NCBI GenBank assembly: GCA_017937685.1
Contig: JAGBDD010000138.1
Coordinates: 1-40,543 of the forward strand
DNA length: 40,543 nt
Direction: 5' to 3'
Source: Thermoguttaceae bacterium
GTDB lineage: Bacteria; Planctomycetota; Planctomycetia; Pirellulales; Thermoguttaceae
Shown here: positions 1 to 8,312 of the stretch, one piece after another
Layout: each line of letters begins with the position of its first letter
Position numbering within the stretch: the first letter of the stretch is position 1
Translations under genes and position numbers: made by a program
The notes under the pieces: generated by a model
Told to the model about the DNA's origin: nothing
What the model saw: only the letters and a program-made list of their open reading frames with translations
Databases searched by the model: none

Positions 1-345
1 ATTAGCGGCGCTTACGAACACGCGCGCGAACATAACTTCGCCGATCCGTTTGACTTATCGCAATCTTGGCTCGACGCGGAAGCCGCCGGCAAAGCGCCGA
101 TGGACGCGCCGATCAACTTCGTTACGACGAACGACATCATCGGCGGGAACTCCGGGAGCCCCGCGGTCAACTCGAAGGGCGAAGTCGTCGGGTTGATTTT
201 CGACGGAAATATCCAATCTCTCGTGCTGAACTTCACTTACGACGACGAAATTTCGCGCGCCGTCCTCGTTCACTCGACCGGGATTCGCGAAGCGGTTCGC
301 AGTATTTACAACTTGCCGCAACTTGCCGACGAACTTGGAAAGTAG
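1..345 (+). CDS. S46-family dipeptidyl-peptidase, C-terminal end (5' truncated by window edge)
   Basis: Reading in frame 1 from the first base gives 114 residues ending at TAG 343-345. The motif GGNSGSP followed by FDGN is the catalytic-serine region of S46 peptidases (DPP7/DPP11), a chymotrypsin-fold family of secreted enzymes that cut dipeptides from peptide N-termini. The residue 18 positions after the catalytic Ser is Gly. In the family this position is Arg in Asp/Glu-specific DPP11 and Gly in DPP7, so a preference for hydrophobic P1 residues is inferred. The final helix region (HSTGIREAVRSIYNLPQLADEL) fits the usual C-terminus. The His and Asp of the triad and the signal peptide lie outside the window. 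A weak hairpin follows at 437-480. Confidence 0.88.
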   Translation: MSGAYEHAREHNFADPFDLSQSWLDAEAAGKAPMDAPINFVTTNDIIGGNSGSPAVNSKGEVVGLIFDGNIQSLVLNFTYDDEISRAVLVHSTGIREAVRSIYNLPQLADELGK

Positions 346-436
346 GCGATTAAAGAGTTTAGCCGAATGCTTTTTGAGCGAGTAATCGCTTGGCGCGACG
401 TTCGTTCGAACGAGCGGACGTCGCAAATCCTTAAAA

Positions 437-480
437 CGCCGACGTTGCGACAAATTTTGACGCGCGTCGGCGACTTTTGC
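437..480 (+). terminator. possible terminator after the S46 peptidase
   Basis: CGCCGACG (437-444) pairs with CGTCGGCG (465-472) across a 20-nt loop and is followed by ACTTTTGCCC. The stem is GC-rich, but the loop is long and the T-run is short, so this is tentative. A second inverted repeat, GCGACGT (395-401) with ACGTCGC (418-424), lies just before it and has no T-run. Confidence 0.35.
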
Positions 481-509
481 CCGCGTTGAAAAGACGCGTT
501 TTTTGAAAA

Positions 510-1142
510 ATGACGAAACGACCTTATTTAATTTTCGGCACCGGCAACGCGCACAAAGGAATCGAAGCGACGGAAATCGTCGCGCCGACGGGCGTTACGT
601 TGCGAACGCTCGCCGAGTTCCCGGAAGCGATCGACGTCGTCGAGGACGGCGAAACGTTCGCCGAGAACGCGCGCAAGAAAGCAATCGAGCAAGCGCGGCA
701 TTTGCAAACCTTTGTTCTTGCGGAGGATAGCGGTATTTGCGTTGACTTTTTGAACGGCGCGCCCGGCGTCTTGTCGGCTCGTTTTGCGGGCGAAAATCCG
801 CGTTCCGACCAACGCAACAACGAGTTTCTGCTTGAAAAATTGGCCGACGCGCCGCTCGAAAAACGAACGGCGCACTATGTTTGTCATATGGTCTTGGCCG
901 CTCCGGACGGCGAAATCGAATTTGAAGCGGAGGAGCGTTGCCGCGGTCGGATTTTGTTTAAGCCGAGCGGCGACAACGGTTTCGGATACGATCCGTTGTT
1001 TGAAGTCGTCGAGTTTCACCGCACGTTTGGGGAGCTTGCGCCGGAAATCAAACGCGCGATTAGCCACCGGGCGCGAGCGACGCGGCGTCTCATTCCGAAA
1101 CTTTTCGAGTTGGTAGCCGCCGGAAAATTGCCGACGATGTAA
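510..1142 (+). CDS. rdgB: XTP/dITP diphosphatase (RdgB/HAM1 family)
   Basis: This 210-residue cytosolic protein hydrolyses non-canonical purine triphosphates (dITP, XTP) to monophosphates and keeps them out of DNA. Family signatures are in order: the N-terminal nucleotide loop GTGNAHK, the central AEDSGICVDFLNGAPG with its catalytic Asp and the conserved SARFAG, then GYDPLF, and finally KRAISHRARA. The length is close to the usual 195-205. The start at 510 is the first Met before the conserved beta-strand YLIFGTGN. No good Shine-Dalgarno is visible, only a weak purine run. proA follows after 55 bp on the same strand, so co-transcription is likely. A 14-bp perfect palindrome, ATCGGTTAACCGAT, begins on the last base of the stop codon (1142-1155). 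Confidence 0.95.
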   Translation: MTKRPYLIFGTGNAHKGIEATEIVAPTGVTLRTLAEFPEAIDVVEDGETFAENARKKAIEQARHLQTFVLAEDSGICVDFLNGAPGVLSARFAGENPRSDQRNNEFLLEKLADAPLEKRTAHYVCHMVLAAPDGEIEFEAEERCRGRILFKPSGDNGFGYDPLFEVVEFHRTFGELAPEIKRAISHRARATRRLIPKLFELVAAGKLPTM

Positions 1143-1155
1143 TCGGTTAACCGAT
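1142..1155. repeat. 14-bp palindrome at the rdgB stop codon
   Basis: ATCGGTTAACCGAT is a perfect palindrome overlapping the final A of the rdgB stop and preceding proA by 42 bp. It could be an operator or a weak hairpin. There is no T-run after it. Confidence 0.4.
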
Positions 1156-1197
1156 GCGTTCGATTGTAATCGTTGAAAATAAAGAAGATAGAAAACG

Positions 1198-2463
1198 ATG
1201 GAAAATCTTAGCGAATATTGTTTGCGCGTTGCGAAGGACGCGAAAAAAGCGTCGCGCGCTCTTGCCGCCGTTTCGGGCGCCAAGAAAAGCGAATGGATTA
1301 ACTTGTGCGCCGACAAACTTTTAGAGCGCAAAGACGAGATTCTTGCCGAGAACGCGAAAGACCTCGAAGCGGCGCGACAAAGCGGCTTGAAAGCGTCGAT
1401 GATCGATCGCTTAACCTTGTCGGAAAAGACGTTGCGTGAAATGGCGACGGCGTTGCGCGAGATTGCCGCCTTTCCGGATCCGATCGGCGCGACGATCGGG
1501 TCGACGATTCGCCCGAACGGTCTTGAAGTGCAAAAAGTGCGGACGCCGATCGGCGTCGTTTTCTTCGTTTACGAATCGAGACCGAACGTAACGACCGACG
1601 CCGCCGCGATTTGCGTCAAGAGCGGAAACGCCGTTGTTTTGCGCGGCGGGAAGGAAGCGTTCCACTCGAACACGATTCTTGGGCGCGTTCTCGCCGACGC
1701 GGCCCGCGAGGTTGGCCTGCCGGAATGCGCGGCGCAACTTTTGAACACGACGGATCGCAACGCCGTCGACGAGTTCTTGCGTTTGCCGCAATACGTCGAC
1801 GTCGCGATTCCGCGCGGCGGCGAGGCGTTGGTCAAACGCGTTACCGAGAACGCGCAAATGCCGGTCATCAAACACTTTGCGGGAAACTGCCATCTTTACG
1901 TCGACAAAGACGCCGATTTGAGCGTCGCGGAGAAAGTTCTCGTCAACTCTAAGTGTCAGCGTCTCGGGACTTGCAACACGGTTGAGTCGCTGGTCGTTCA
2001 CTCGGCGGTCGCGGCGGAAGCCATTCCGCAACTCCTTGCGACGCTTAAAGATAACGGCGTCGAAATTCGCGGCGACGAGCGAACGCGCGCCTTCGCTCCG
2101 AACGTCGACGTTTTGGAAGCGACGGAAGACGATTTTTACCGCGAATATTTGGCGGCGATTATCTCGGTGAAGGTGGTCGATTCCATCGAAGAAGCGATCG
2201 AACATATCAACGAACACAGCTCCGGGCATACGGAAGTGATTGTTACCAAAGACGTTAAAGCGTCGAAGAAGTTCGCGACGGAAATCGACAGCGCGGCGGT
2301 AATGATTAACGCGAGTTCGCGTTTGCACGACGGCGGGCAATTCGGACTCGGCGCCGAAATTGGCATCAGCACCGACAAGTTCCACGTTCGCGGCCCGTGC
2401 GGCGTCGACGACTTAACGAGTTATAAATATGTCGTTTACGGCGACGGTATTTTGCGCGGTTGA
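1198..2463 (+). CDS. proA: glutamate-5-semialdehyde dehydrogenase (gamma-glutamyl phosphate reductase)
   Basis: This is the second step of proline biosynthesis: NADPH-dependent reduction of gamma-glutamyl phosphate to glutamate-5-semialdehyde in the cytosol. At 421 residues it is very close to the E. coli enzyme (417). Visible signatures are the aldehyde-dehydrogenase-fold N-terminus, PIGVVFFVYESRPNVT, SGNAVVLRGGKEA, and the catalytic cysteine in KCQRLGTCNTVE (Cys259). The C-terminal block is GLGAEIGISTDKFHVRGP. A purine-rich AAAGAAGATAGAAAA precedes the ATG. No proB is nearby. The stop codon lies inside the loop of a 13-bp inverted repeat (2441-2479), and a strong terminator follows at 2540-2586. 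Confidence 0.97.
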   Translation: MENLSEYCLRVAKDAKKASRALAAVSGAKKSEWINLCADKLLERKDEILAENAKDLEAARQSGLKASMIDRLTLSEKTLREMATALREIAAFPDPIGATIGSTIRPNGLEVQKVRTPIGVVFFVYESRPNVTTDAAAICVKSGNAVVLRGGKEAFHSNTILGRVLADAAREVGLPECAAQLLNTTDRNAVDEFLRLPQYVDVAIPRGGEALVKRVTENAQMPVIKHFAGNCHLYVDKDADLSVAEKVLVNSKCQRLGTCNTVESLVVHSAVAAEAIPQLLATLKDNGVEIRGDERTRAFAPNVDVLEATEDDFYREYLAAIISVKVVDSIEEAIEHINEHSSGHTEVIVTKDVKASKKFATEIDSAAVMINASSRLHDGGQFGLGAEIGISTDKFHVRGPCGVDDLTSYKYVVYGDGILRG

Positions 2464-2479
2464 CGTAAAATACCGTCGC
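2441..2479 (+). repeat. 13-bp perfect inverted repeat spanning the proA stop codon
   Basis: GCGACGGTATTTT (2441-2453) and AAAATACCGTCGC (2467-2479) are exact reverse complements. The 13-nt loop (2454-2466) contains the TGA stop (2461-2463). No T-run follows, so it is not a standard terminator. It may protect the mRNA 3' end or affect termination of translation. Confidence 0.75.
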
Positions 2480-2539
2480 GCCGTTCGCAAATTCGGCGAT
2501 GCTCGGTCGTTAAGCGTCGTTGAAACAAACGGACGGTTT

Positions 2540-2586
2540 AAACCGGCGTTTGTTAACGCAAACGTCGGTTTTTATTTGTTTTATGG
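2540..2586 (+). terminator. intrinsic terminator after proA
   Basis: AAACCGGCGTTTG (2540-2552) pairs with CAAACGTCGGTTT (2559-2571), 13 bp with one G-U, around the 6-nt loop TTAACG. The T-rich stretch TTTATTTGTTTTAT follows. This separates rdgB-proA from hrpA. Confidence 0.85.
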
Positions 2587-2621
2587 CTTTAATGTTTTGA
2601 AGTTTTTCGACGATTATTTCG

Positions 2622-5600
2622 ATGAGTTCTCAAGTTTCGTTGCATCGCGTTCAACGTAAGTTGGCTAAAGTGTTCCTGTTAGATCGCGAGCCGTTGCGCC
2701 GCCGTCTCGTTCGGTTGCAGCAAGAGTTTGAAAAATTGGCGCAAGAAAAAGCGGACGCGGCGTCGCAAACGGAAACAAAGCCCGAAGAAGAGACACAACC
2801 TGTTGGAAAGATTGAGGATACGTCGATTAGTCGTTGGGAAAAGCGGTTGCGCGAGCTTTCGGATGATTGCGACGCGTCGATCGAAAAAGTCGAACGCCGT
2901 CGAAAGTCTTTTCCAAAAATAACTTACGACGTCAATTTGCCGGTTTCGGAACGTCGCGACGAATTGAAAAAGTTGATCGCGGAAAACCAAGTTGTCGTCG
3001 TTTGCGGCGAAACGGGGAGCGGAAAGTCGACGCAACTTCCTAAAATTTGTTTAGAGCTTGGGTTAGGCGCTCGCGGTTTGATCGGGCACACGCAGCCGCG
3101 ACGCCTTGCCGCGCGTTCGATCGCGCAACGCGTTGCCGACGAGTTGCAAACGCCGTTGGGACAACATGTTGGGTATAAGGTGCGGTTTAACGACGAGACG
3201 TCGGATAAGACGTTGATTAAGCTGATGACCGACGGTATTCTCCTTGCAGAATCGCAAAACGACCGATTTTTCAACCGTTACGAGGTTATTATCGTCGACG
3301 AGGCGCACGAACGCTCGCTCAACATCGACTTTTTGCTCGGAATGATGAAGCGCGTGTTGCGAACGCGCCGCGACCTCAAATTGATTATCACCTCGGCGAC
3401 GATCGACGCAAAGCGTTTTGCGGAACACTTTACGTCGAGCAAGGGCCCGGCGCCGATTATCGAAATTTCGGGGCGAACTTATCCGATCGAGACGCTTTAC
3501 CGACCGATCGACGAATGGAAGTTGCGGCGCGAAGAGCGCGAACGAGAAAATAGCGGGGACAGGGGCGAACGTAATCCAAACGAACGTAACAACTTGCGAC
3601 GGCGCGATTTGGACGAGGAAGACGCGTTCGAAACGACGCTTCTCGAAGCGGTCGACGAGTTGGCGCGTCGCGAACGGGGCGATATGTTGATCTTTATGCC
3701 GACCGAACGCGATATTTTCGAGACGGCTAAGTTGTTGAAAAAACACGAGATACCGGGAGACGATTCGCGAAGAAAAACGGAAATTTTGCCGCTTTACGCC
3801 CGTTTGCCTTCGACCGAACAGCAAAAGATTTTCGGTAAAACGAGTTGGCGCAAAATCGTCGTCGCGACGAACGTCGCCGAATCGTCGTTGACGGTGCCCG
3901 GGATTCGGTACGTAATCGACCCCGGAACTGCGCGCATAAGTCGTTATTCCGCAAGGTCTAAGACGCAACGTTTGCCCGTCGAGCCGATTTCGCAGGCGTC
4001 GGCGGATCAGCGCGCGGGGCGTTGCGGACGCGTCGGGCCCGGCGTTTGCATTCGACTTTATAGCGAACGCGATTACTTGTCGCGCCCGCGTTACACGACG
4101 CCGGAAATCCAGCGAACGAACTTAGCGTCGGTCATTTTGCAAACAAAAGCGCTTAAACTCGGCGCGGTCGAGCGGTTTCCGTTCATCGATCCTCCCCGAA
4201 ATGCTTCAATTATCGACGGTTACAAAACGCTCTTCGAACTCGGCGCGGTCGATGAAAACAACGAGTTAACCGAAATCGGGCGTAAACTTAGCCGATTGCC
4301 GATCGACCCGCGCATCGGTCGGATGATTTTCGCCGCCGACGAAGAGGACGCCTTGCGCGAAATTTTGATTATCGCCGCCGCGCTCGAAATTCAAGACCCC
4401 CGCGAACGACCGCGCGAACAACAAGAAAAAGCGGACGAGAAACACGCGCCGTTCCTCGACGAAAATAGCGACTTTATGTCGTATCTCAAACTTTGGGACT
4501 TTTGGCAAAATTTGAAGGACAAAACGTCGCGCAACCAATTGCGCAAGGCTTGCCGCGAGAATTTTCTCTCGTACAACCGGATGCGCGAATGGTCGGACGT
4601 TTACGTTCAGTTGTTGCAACTCGTTAAGGGACAGTCGCTTGAAGTAAAAAAACGTCGCGACGATTACAACGCGATTCACCGTTCTATTTTGACCGGGTTG
4701 TTATACGGCGTCGCGCAAAAAGAAGAGACGGGGAACGAGTATCGCTCGACTAACTCCGGAAAATTTGTTCTTTGGCCGGGTTCCGGGCTCAAAAAGAAGC
4801 CGACTTGGGCGGTCGGCGCGGAGCGTTTGGAGACGACGCGGGCTTATTTACGGACTGTCGCGCGCATCAATCCCGATTGGATCGAGGAAATCGGCGGGCG
4901 GCTCCTCGAACGGACGCGACGCGATCCGTTTTGGAATCGCGAGACCGGTTGCGTTCACGCTTACGAACGAGCGACGCTTTACGGGCTGACGATTATTCCG
5001 AAACGTCGCGTCAATTTTGGGCCGATCGACCCGGTTAAGTCGCGCCAAATATTTATTTACGAAGCGTTGGTGAATCGCGATTTCGATTGTTCGCTCCCGT
5101 TTTTCGAACACAACTGCGCCGTTTTTGAGGAGGCCGAGCGGCTTCGCGACAAGTTGCGGAAGTACGATTTCGTTAAGTCGCTCGACGCGATTTACGATTT
5201 TTACGACGCGAAGCTGCCGGACGTCGTTTGCGATGCTGTGTCGCTAAAAAAGTGGTGGAAGAAGGCGCCGCAAAAGAAGCGCGAAGCGTTGTTTGCGAAG
5301 CTCGACGATTTTTGCGCCGGGGAAATCGACGCGGAAACCGCCGCCGCGTTTCCGGACGAAGCGTCGTTCGACGGTAATTCGCAACTGCCGTTAAAATATC
5401 GGTTTAGTCCCGGAGAGTTGGACGACGGCGCGTCGCTGATCGTGCCGTTGGAGGGGTTGCGACAACTTGAAACGCGTCGGCTCGGTTGGCTTATTCCGGG
5501 GTTGGTCGAACAAAAGATCGTCGCGATGTTGAAGACGCTTCCGAAGGAAATTCGGCGCGAAATCGTTCCGATTCCGGATACCGCGCGGGAGATTGTCAAG

Positions 5601-6758
5601 CGAATTTCGTTTGGCGACGGTTCGCTTGAAGAGGTTGTCGCGCAAGAGGTTAGCAGGTTAGCGGGACGGCGGACGACGGTCGCCGACTTCGATCTTGAGC
5701 GAACGCCGCCGGAATTGCTTCTGAACCTTAAAGTCGTCGACGACGCCGGGGAACTGTTGGCCGAAGGGCGCGACGCCGGAGAATTGCGCGAACGACTTGG
5801 CGTCGAGATGAACAAATCGATCGGCGCCGTCGTCGATCCGCAATGGAACCGCGACGGTTTAACGACTTGGGACTTTGGAACGCTCCCGGAATCGATTTCG
5901 ATTTCGCGCGGTTCGTTGACCGTTTCGGCGTATCCGGCTCTCTGCGACCCGCGATTTTTGACCAATTCGTTTTCACCGAGCGCGCCGGAGGCTCGAACCG
6001 TCGCGACGCGTCTTTTCGACTCAAAAGATAAAGCGTTTCGACACACGAAGTTAGGCGTTATTCGACTTTTCAACTTGGCTAATTCGCGCGACCTCAAAAC
6101 GCAAGCGCGTTGGTTGCCGCAACTCGATAAATTGCAAACGTTTTCGCGAGCGATCGCCGATTTCGATTTGACGGCGGCGCTTGCGGAAACGATCGGGGCG
6201 CGGGCGCTCGACTTAGACGATACGAAGTCGCTTCCTGCTAACGAGGGAGAATTTAACGACTTAGCGAAGCGCGGACGGGAGCGAATTGGGTACGCGACGC
6301 AGGACGTCGCCGGTTGGATTGTTCGGTTTCTCGAAAATTACCAAGAGGCCCGACTTGCGATTGAAAAACGTCGGGGCGGGGCGGCGAACGCCGTCGCGGT
6401 CGATGCGGCGTCGCATTTGGCGCGACTGACGGAGCCGCGGTTTTATTTGACGACTCCTTGGAATTGGTTGAAGGAGTTCCCGCGTTATTTTAAGGCGATT
6501 TCGGCGCGATTTGAGAAATGGCAAAACGGCGGCGCCGCGACCGACGCCGCGTTCGCGCAAGAGCTAAACGCTTATTGGGAAAGGTATTGCGAAGCGTTTG
6601 AACGGAACGAAAACGCCGGGATTTTCGATCCGGAACTTGAAACCTTCCGCTGGGCGCTCGAAGAGTACCGTGTTTCGCTTTTCGCGCAAAAGTTGGGAAC
6701 CGCGATGAAAATTTCGGCGGTTCGGCTTGAAAAGCAATGGGAAAAAACGACGCGTTGA
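2622..6758 (+). CDS. hrpA: ATP-dependent RNA helicase HrpA (DEAH-box)
   Basis: This 1378-residue protein compares with 1300 in E. coli. The DEAH helicase core runs in order: Walker A GETGSGKST (about residues 129-137), DEAH (about 226-229), SAT (about 258-260), and motif VI QRAGRCGR (about 462-469). The HA2/OB region and the long C-terminal DUF3418 module of bacterial HrpA follow (EIGGRLLERTRRDPFWNRET and later WLIPGLVEQKI). HrpA resolves mRNA structures and stalled ribosomes in the cytosol. The first about 90 residues are a charged coiled-coil-like extension rich in E, K and R. The ATG lies just downstream of the proA terminator, so an own promoter is expected, but I found no clear boxes. 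Its TGA (6756-6758) directly abuts the stop codon of the opposing gene. Confidence 0.95.
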   Translation: MSSQVSLHRVQRKLAKVFLLDREPLRRRLVRLQQEFEKLAQEKADAASQTETKPEEETQPVGKIEDTSISRWEKRLRELSDDCDASIEKVERRRKSFPKITYDVNLPVSERRDELKKLIAENQVVVVCGETGSGKSTQLPKICLELGLGARGLIGHTQPRRLAARSIAQRVADELQTPLGQHVGYKVRFNDETSDKTLIKLMTDGILLAESQNDRFFNRYEVIIVDEAHERSLNIDFLLGMMKRVLRTRRDLKLIITSATIDAKRFAEHFTSSKGPAPIIEISGRTYPIETLYRPIDEWKLRREERERENSGDRGERNPNERNNLRRRDLDEEDAFETTLLEAVDELARRERGDMLIFMPTERDIFETAKLLKKHEIPGDDSRRKTEILPLYARLPSTEQQKIFGKTSWRKIVVATNVAESSLTVPGIRYVIDPGTARISRYSARSKTQRLPVEPISQASADQRAGRCGRVGPGVCIRLYSERDYLSRPRYTTPEIQRTNLASVILQTKALKLGAVERFPFIDPPRNASIIDGYKTLFELGAVDENNELTEIGRKLSRLPIDPRIGRMIFAADEEDALREILIIAAALEIQDPRERPREQQEKADEKHAPFLDENSDFMSYLKLWDFWQNLKDKTSRNQLRKACRENFLSYNRMREWSDVYVQLLQLVKGQSLEVKKRRDDYNAIHRSILTGLLYGVAQKEETGNEYRSTNSGKFVLWPGSGLKKKPTWAVGAERLETTRAYLRTVARINPDWIEEIGGRLLERTRRDPFWNRETGCVHAYERATLYGLTIIPKRRVNFGPIDPVKSRQIFIYEALVNRDFDCSLPFFEHNCAVFEEAERLRDKLRKYDFVKSLDAIYDFYDAKLPDVVCDAVSLKKWWKKAPQKKREALFAKLDDFCAGEIDAETAAAFPDEASFDGNSQLPLKYRFSPGELDDGASLIVPLEGLRQLETRRLGWLIPGLVEQKIVAMLKTLPKEIRREIVPIPDTAREIVKRISFGDGSLEEVVAQEVSRLAGRRTTVADFDLERTPPELLLNLKVVDDAGELLAEGRDAGELRERLGVEMNKSIGAVVDPQWNRDGLTTWDFGTLPESISISRGSLTVSAYPALCDPRFLTNSFSPSAPEARTVATRLFDSKDKAFRHTKLGVIRLFNLANSRDLKTQARWLPQLDKLQTFSRAIADFDLTAALAETIGARALDLDDTKSLPANEGEFNDLAKRGRERIGYATQDVAGWIVRFLENYQEARLAIEKRRGGAANAVAVDAASHLARLTEPRFYLTTPWNWLKEFPRYFKAISARFEKWQNGGAATDAAFAQELNAYWERYCEAFERNENAGIFDPELETFRWALEEYRVSLFAQKLGTAMKISAVRLEKQWEKTTR

Positions 6759-8147
6759 TTAGCGTGTAAACGCCGCCGCGTCAACGGTTTGGCGCGTTTG
6801 AACGTTGCGCGCGGCGGGGCTAACGGGCGACGGCAAGAGCGCGGAACGCCAAAATTCGAACGCGATTAAAACGCCGAAAATTCCCCAAAAGACGCAATTT
6901 AAACGCCGACGCGCGCTTGTTTTATCGAGCGCCGCGTCGGCGTTTTTTCGCGCTTCGCCATCCCGGTCGGTTAACGCTTCGGAGAAAAGAGTTGCGTCGG
7001 AAACGTTGGAATTAGAACAGGTTAAGAGCGATTCTTGAAGCGCGAAGTCGACCGTTTTTTCAACGAACGGGACGAACGACGGCGCGAACGCGAGCGCGCT
7101 TATCGCGGCGTCCGGAGCGGTCGCGCACCAAACGACGGTTCCGTTATTCGGCGCGGATAAACGAGTTAGCGTCGGAACAGACGATATTGCGTCGCGAAGA
7201 ACGGGAAGAGCGTCGGAACCGACGAGCGGGAACGAACGCCAAACGGGGAGCGCGTCGACGCCGGAACGCTCGAAACCGGGGAACGCGGCGGCGAAGGAAC
7301 GCTCTTTAACGTTAACGTTCGCAACGGTTTGGAAAGCGTCGCGAACGGCGGGAACGGTCGACGCGTCGAGGGCGCCGGTCGCCGGTTCGAACGCGACGGC
7401 GAGCGTTTGAACGTCGAGTTTCCAGCGGCGCCACACGGCGTCCCAACGTTTGGCGTCGGTTCGCGACCCGGCGAAGATTAGGAGCGCGCGAGGCGAGTCG
7501 GGCGAGGCGGCGGCGAGAAAACGTTCCGTTTTGGCGAGTTCCGCGTCGGTCGGGGCGGAAAGGTCGACCCAACAAATCGCGTCGAAAGCGGTTAGCGCGT
7601 TGGTCGGCGTTAACGCAAAGTCGGCGGACGAAACGAGTTCGACTTGCGGAAGATTTTGCGTTTCAACGGGTTGCGTCGCGTCAAAATTGGGGTTTAGCGC
7701 GGCGGCCAAATAAAACGTGGCGTCGTTTGAACGACTTGCGGCGCTTTGAAGTTGCGGGGCGTCGGGGAACGGAGCGCCGGAGTCGCTTCCGTCGACGATT
7801 AAGACGCGTATTGGGCGACCGTCGATTTTTCCGTCGGCGACGCGTTGAAGCGGAACGCTAAGTCGCGATTCGGCGGGAGTTGAGAACGCGGCGTTAAAAA
7901 ACGGAAACGAAGGAAACGTCGGCGCCGCCCAGATTAGGACGAGCGTTAGGAGCGCGAACGAACGGATCGTCGCTAAGATAAGTAAACCGCGCTCTTTACG
8001 TCGGACGGCGCGACGGAGCGACGGCGCGAGCAAACGAACCGCCGGGAACGAAACGCGAGGCGGAGGCGTCGTCGGACGTCGGCGGCGGAGAAAAAGCCAA
8101 GGAAGCGCGAGCGTCGCCAACGCGAAAAGAGCCCAAGGTGTTTGCAT
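6759..8147 (-). CDS. BatA-like membrane protein with N-terminal double transmembrane domain
   Basis: This 462-residue protein starts with a hydrophobic helix followed by LRRRRP and the block PPPRVSFPAVRLLAPSLRR. A second helix follows (about residues 55-75). This is the BatA/TIGR02226-type N-terminus common in planctomycetes. The middle resembles a class I glutamine-amidotransferase-like/VWA-like fold (RVLIVDGSDSG, then ICWVDLSAPTDAEL and RALLIFAGS) without evident catalytic residues. A last transmembrane helix (NCVFWGIFGVLIAFEFW) sits near the C-terminus. The role is unknown; relatives lie beside MoxR/BatB complexes, which are absent here. Its TAA is immediately adjacent to the hrpA TGA, so no intergenic terminator is possible. 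No clear Shine-Dalgarno is seen. It lies downstream of the alkaline phosphatase terminator. Confidence 0.8.
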   Translation of the reverse strand: MQTPWALFALATLALPWLFLRRRRPTTPPPRVSFPAVRLLAPSLRRAVRRKERGLLILATIRSFALLTLVLIWAAPTFPSFPFFNAAFSTPAESRLSVPLQRVADGKIDGRPIRVLIVDGSDSGAPFPDAPQLQSAASRSNDATFYLAAALNPNFDATQPVETQNLPQVELVSSADFALTPTNALTAFDAICWVDLSAPTDAELAKTERFLAAASPDSPRALLIFAGSRTDAKRWDAVWRRWKLDVQTLAVAFEPATGALDASTVPAVRDAFQTVANVNVKERSFAAAFPGFERSGVDALPVWRSFPLVGSDALPVLRDAISSVPTLTRLSAPNNGTVVWCATAPDAAISALAFAPSFVPFVEKTVDFALQESLLTCSNSNVSDATLFSEALTDRDGEARKNADAALDKTSARRRLNCVFWGIFGVLIAFEFWRSALLPSPVSPAARNVQTRQTVDAAAFTR

Positions 8148-8210
8148 CGCAAGCCGTTGGTTGGAAAGGAAATAAGGCGGAAGCGAGAATGGCGAACGCG
8201 CGTTCGCTCC

Positions 8211-8250
8211 AAAAAAAATCCGCTCCGACGTTTTATTATATCGGAGCGGA
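8211..8250 (-). terminator. intrinsic terminator of the alkaline phosphatase gene
   Basis: On the minus strand TCCGCTCCGA pairs with TCGGAGCGGA (10 bp perfect; plus positions 8241-8250 and 8219-8228) around an AT-rich 12-nt loop. A run of eight T follows. It lies 63-102 bp past the stop at 8313. Confidence 0.88.
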
Positions 8251-8312
8251 AAAACGCGTCAAGCGCTAACGATTCGACGACGTAACGCTAAGCGCCGTCG
8301 AAGGTTGCGAAA

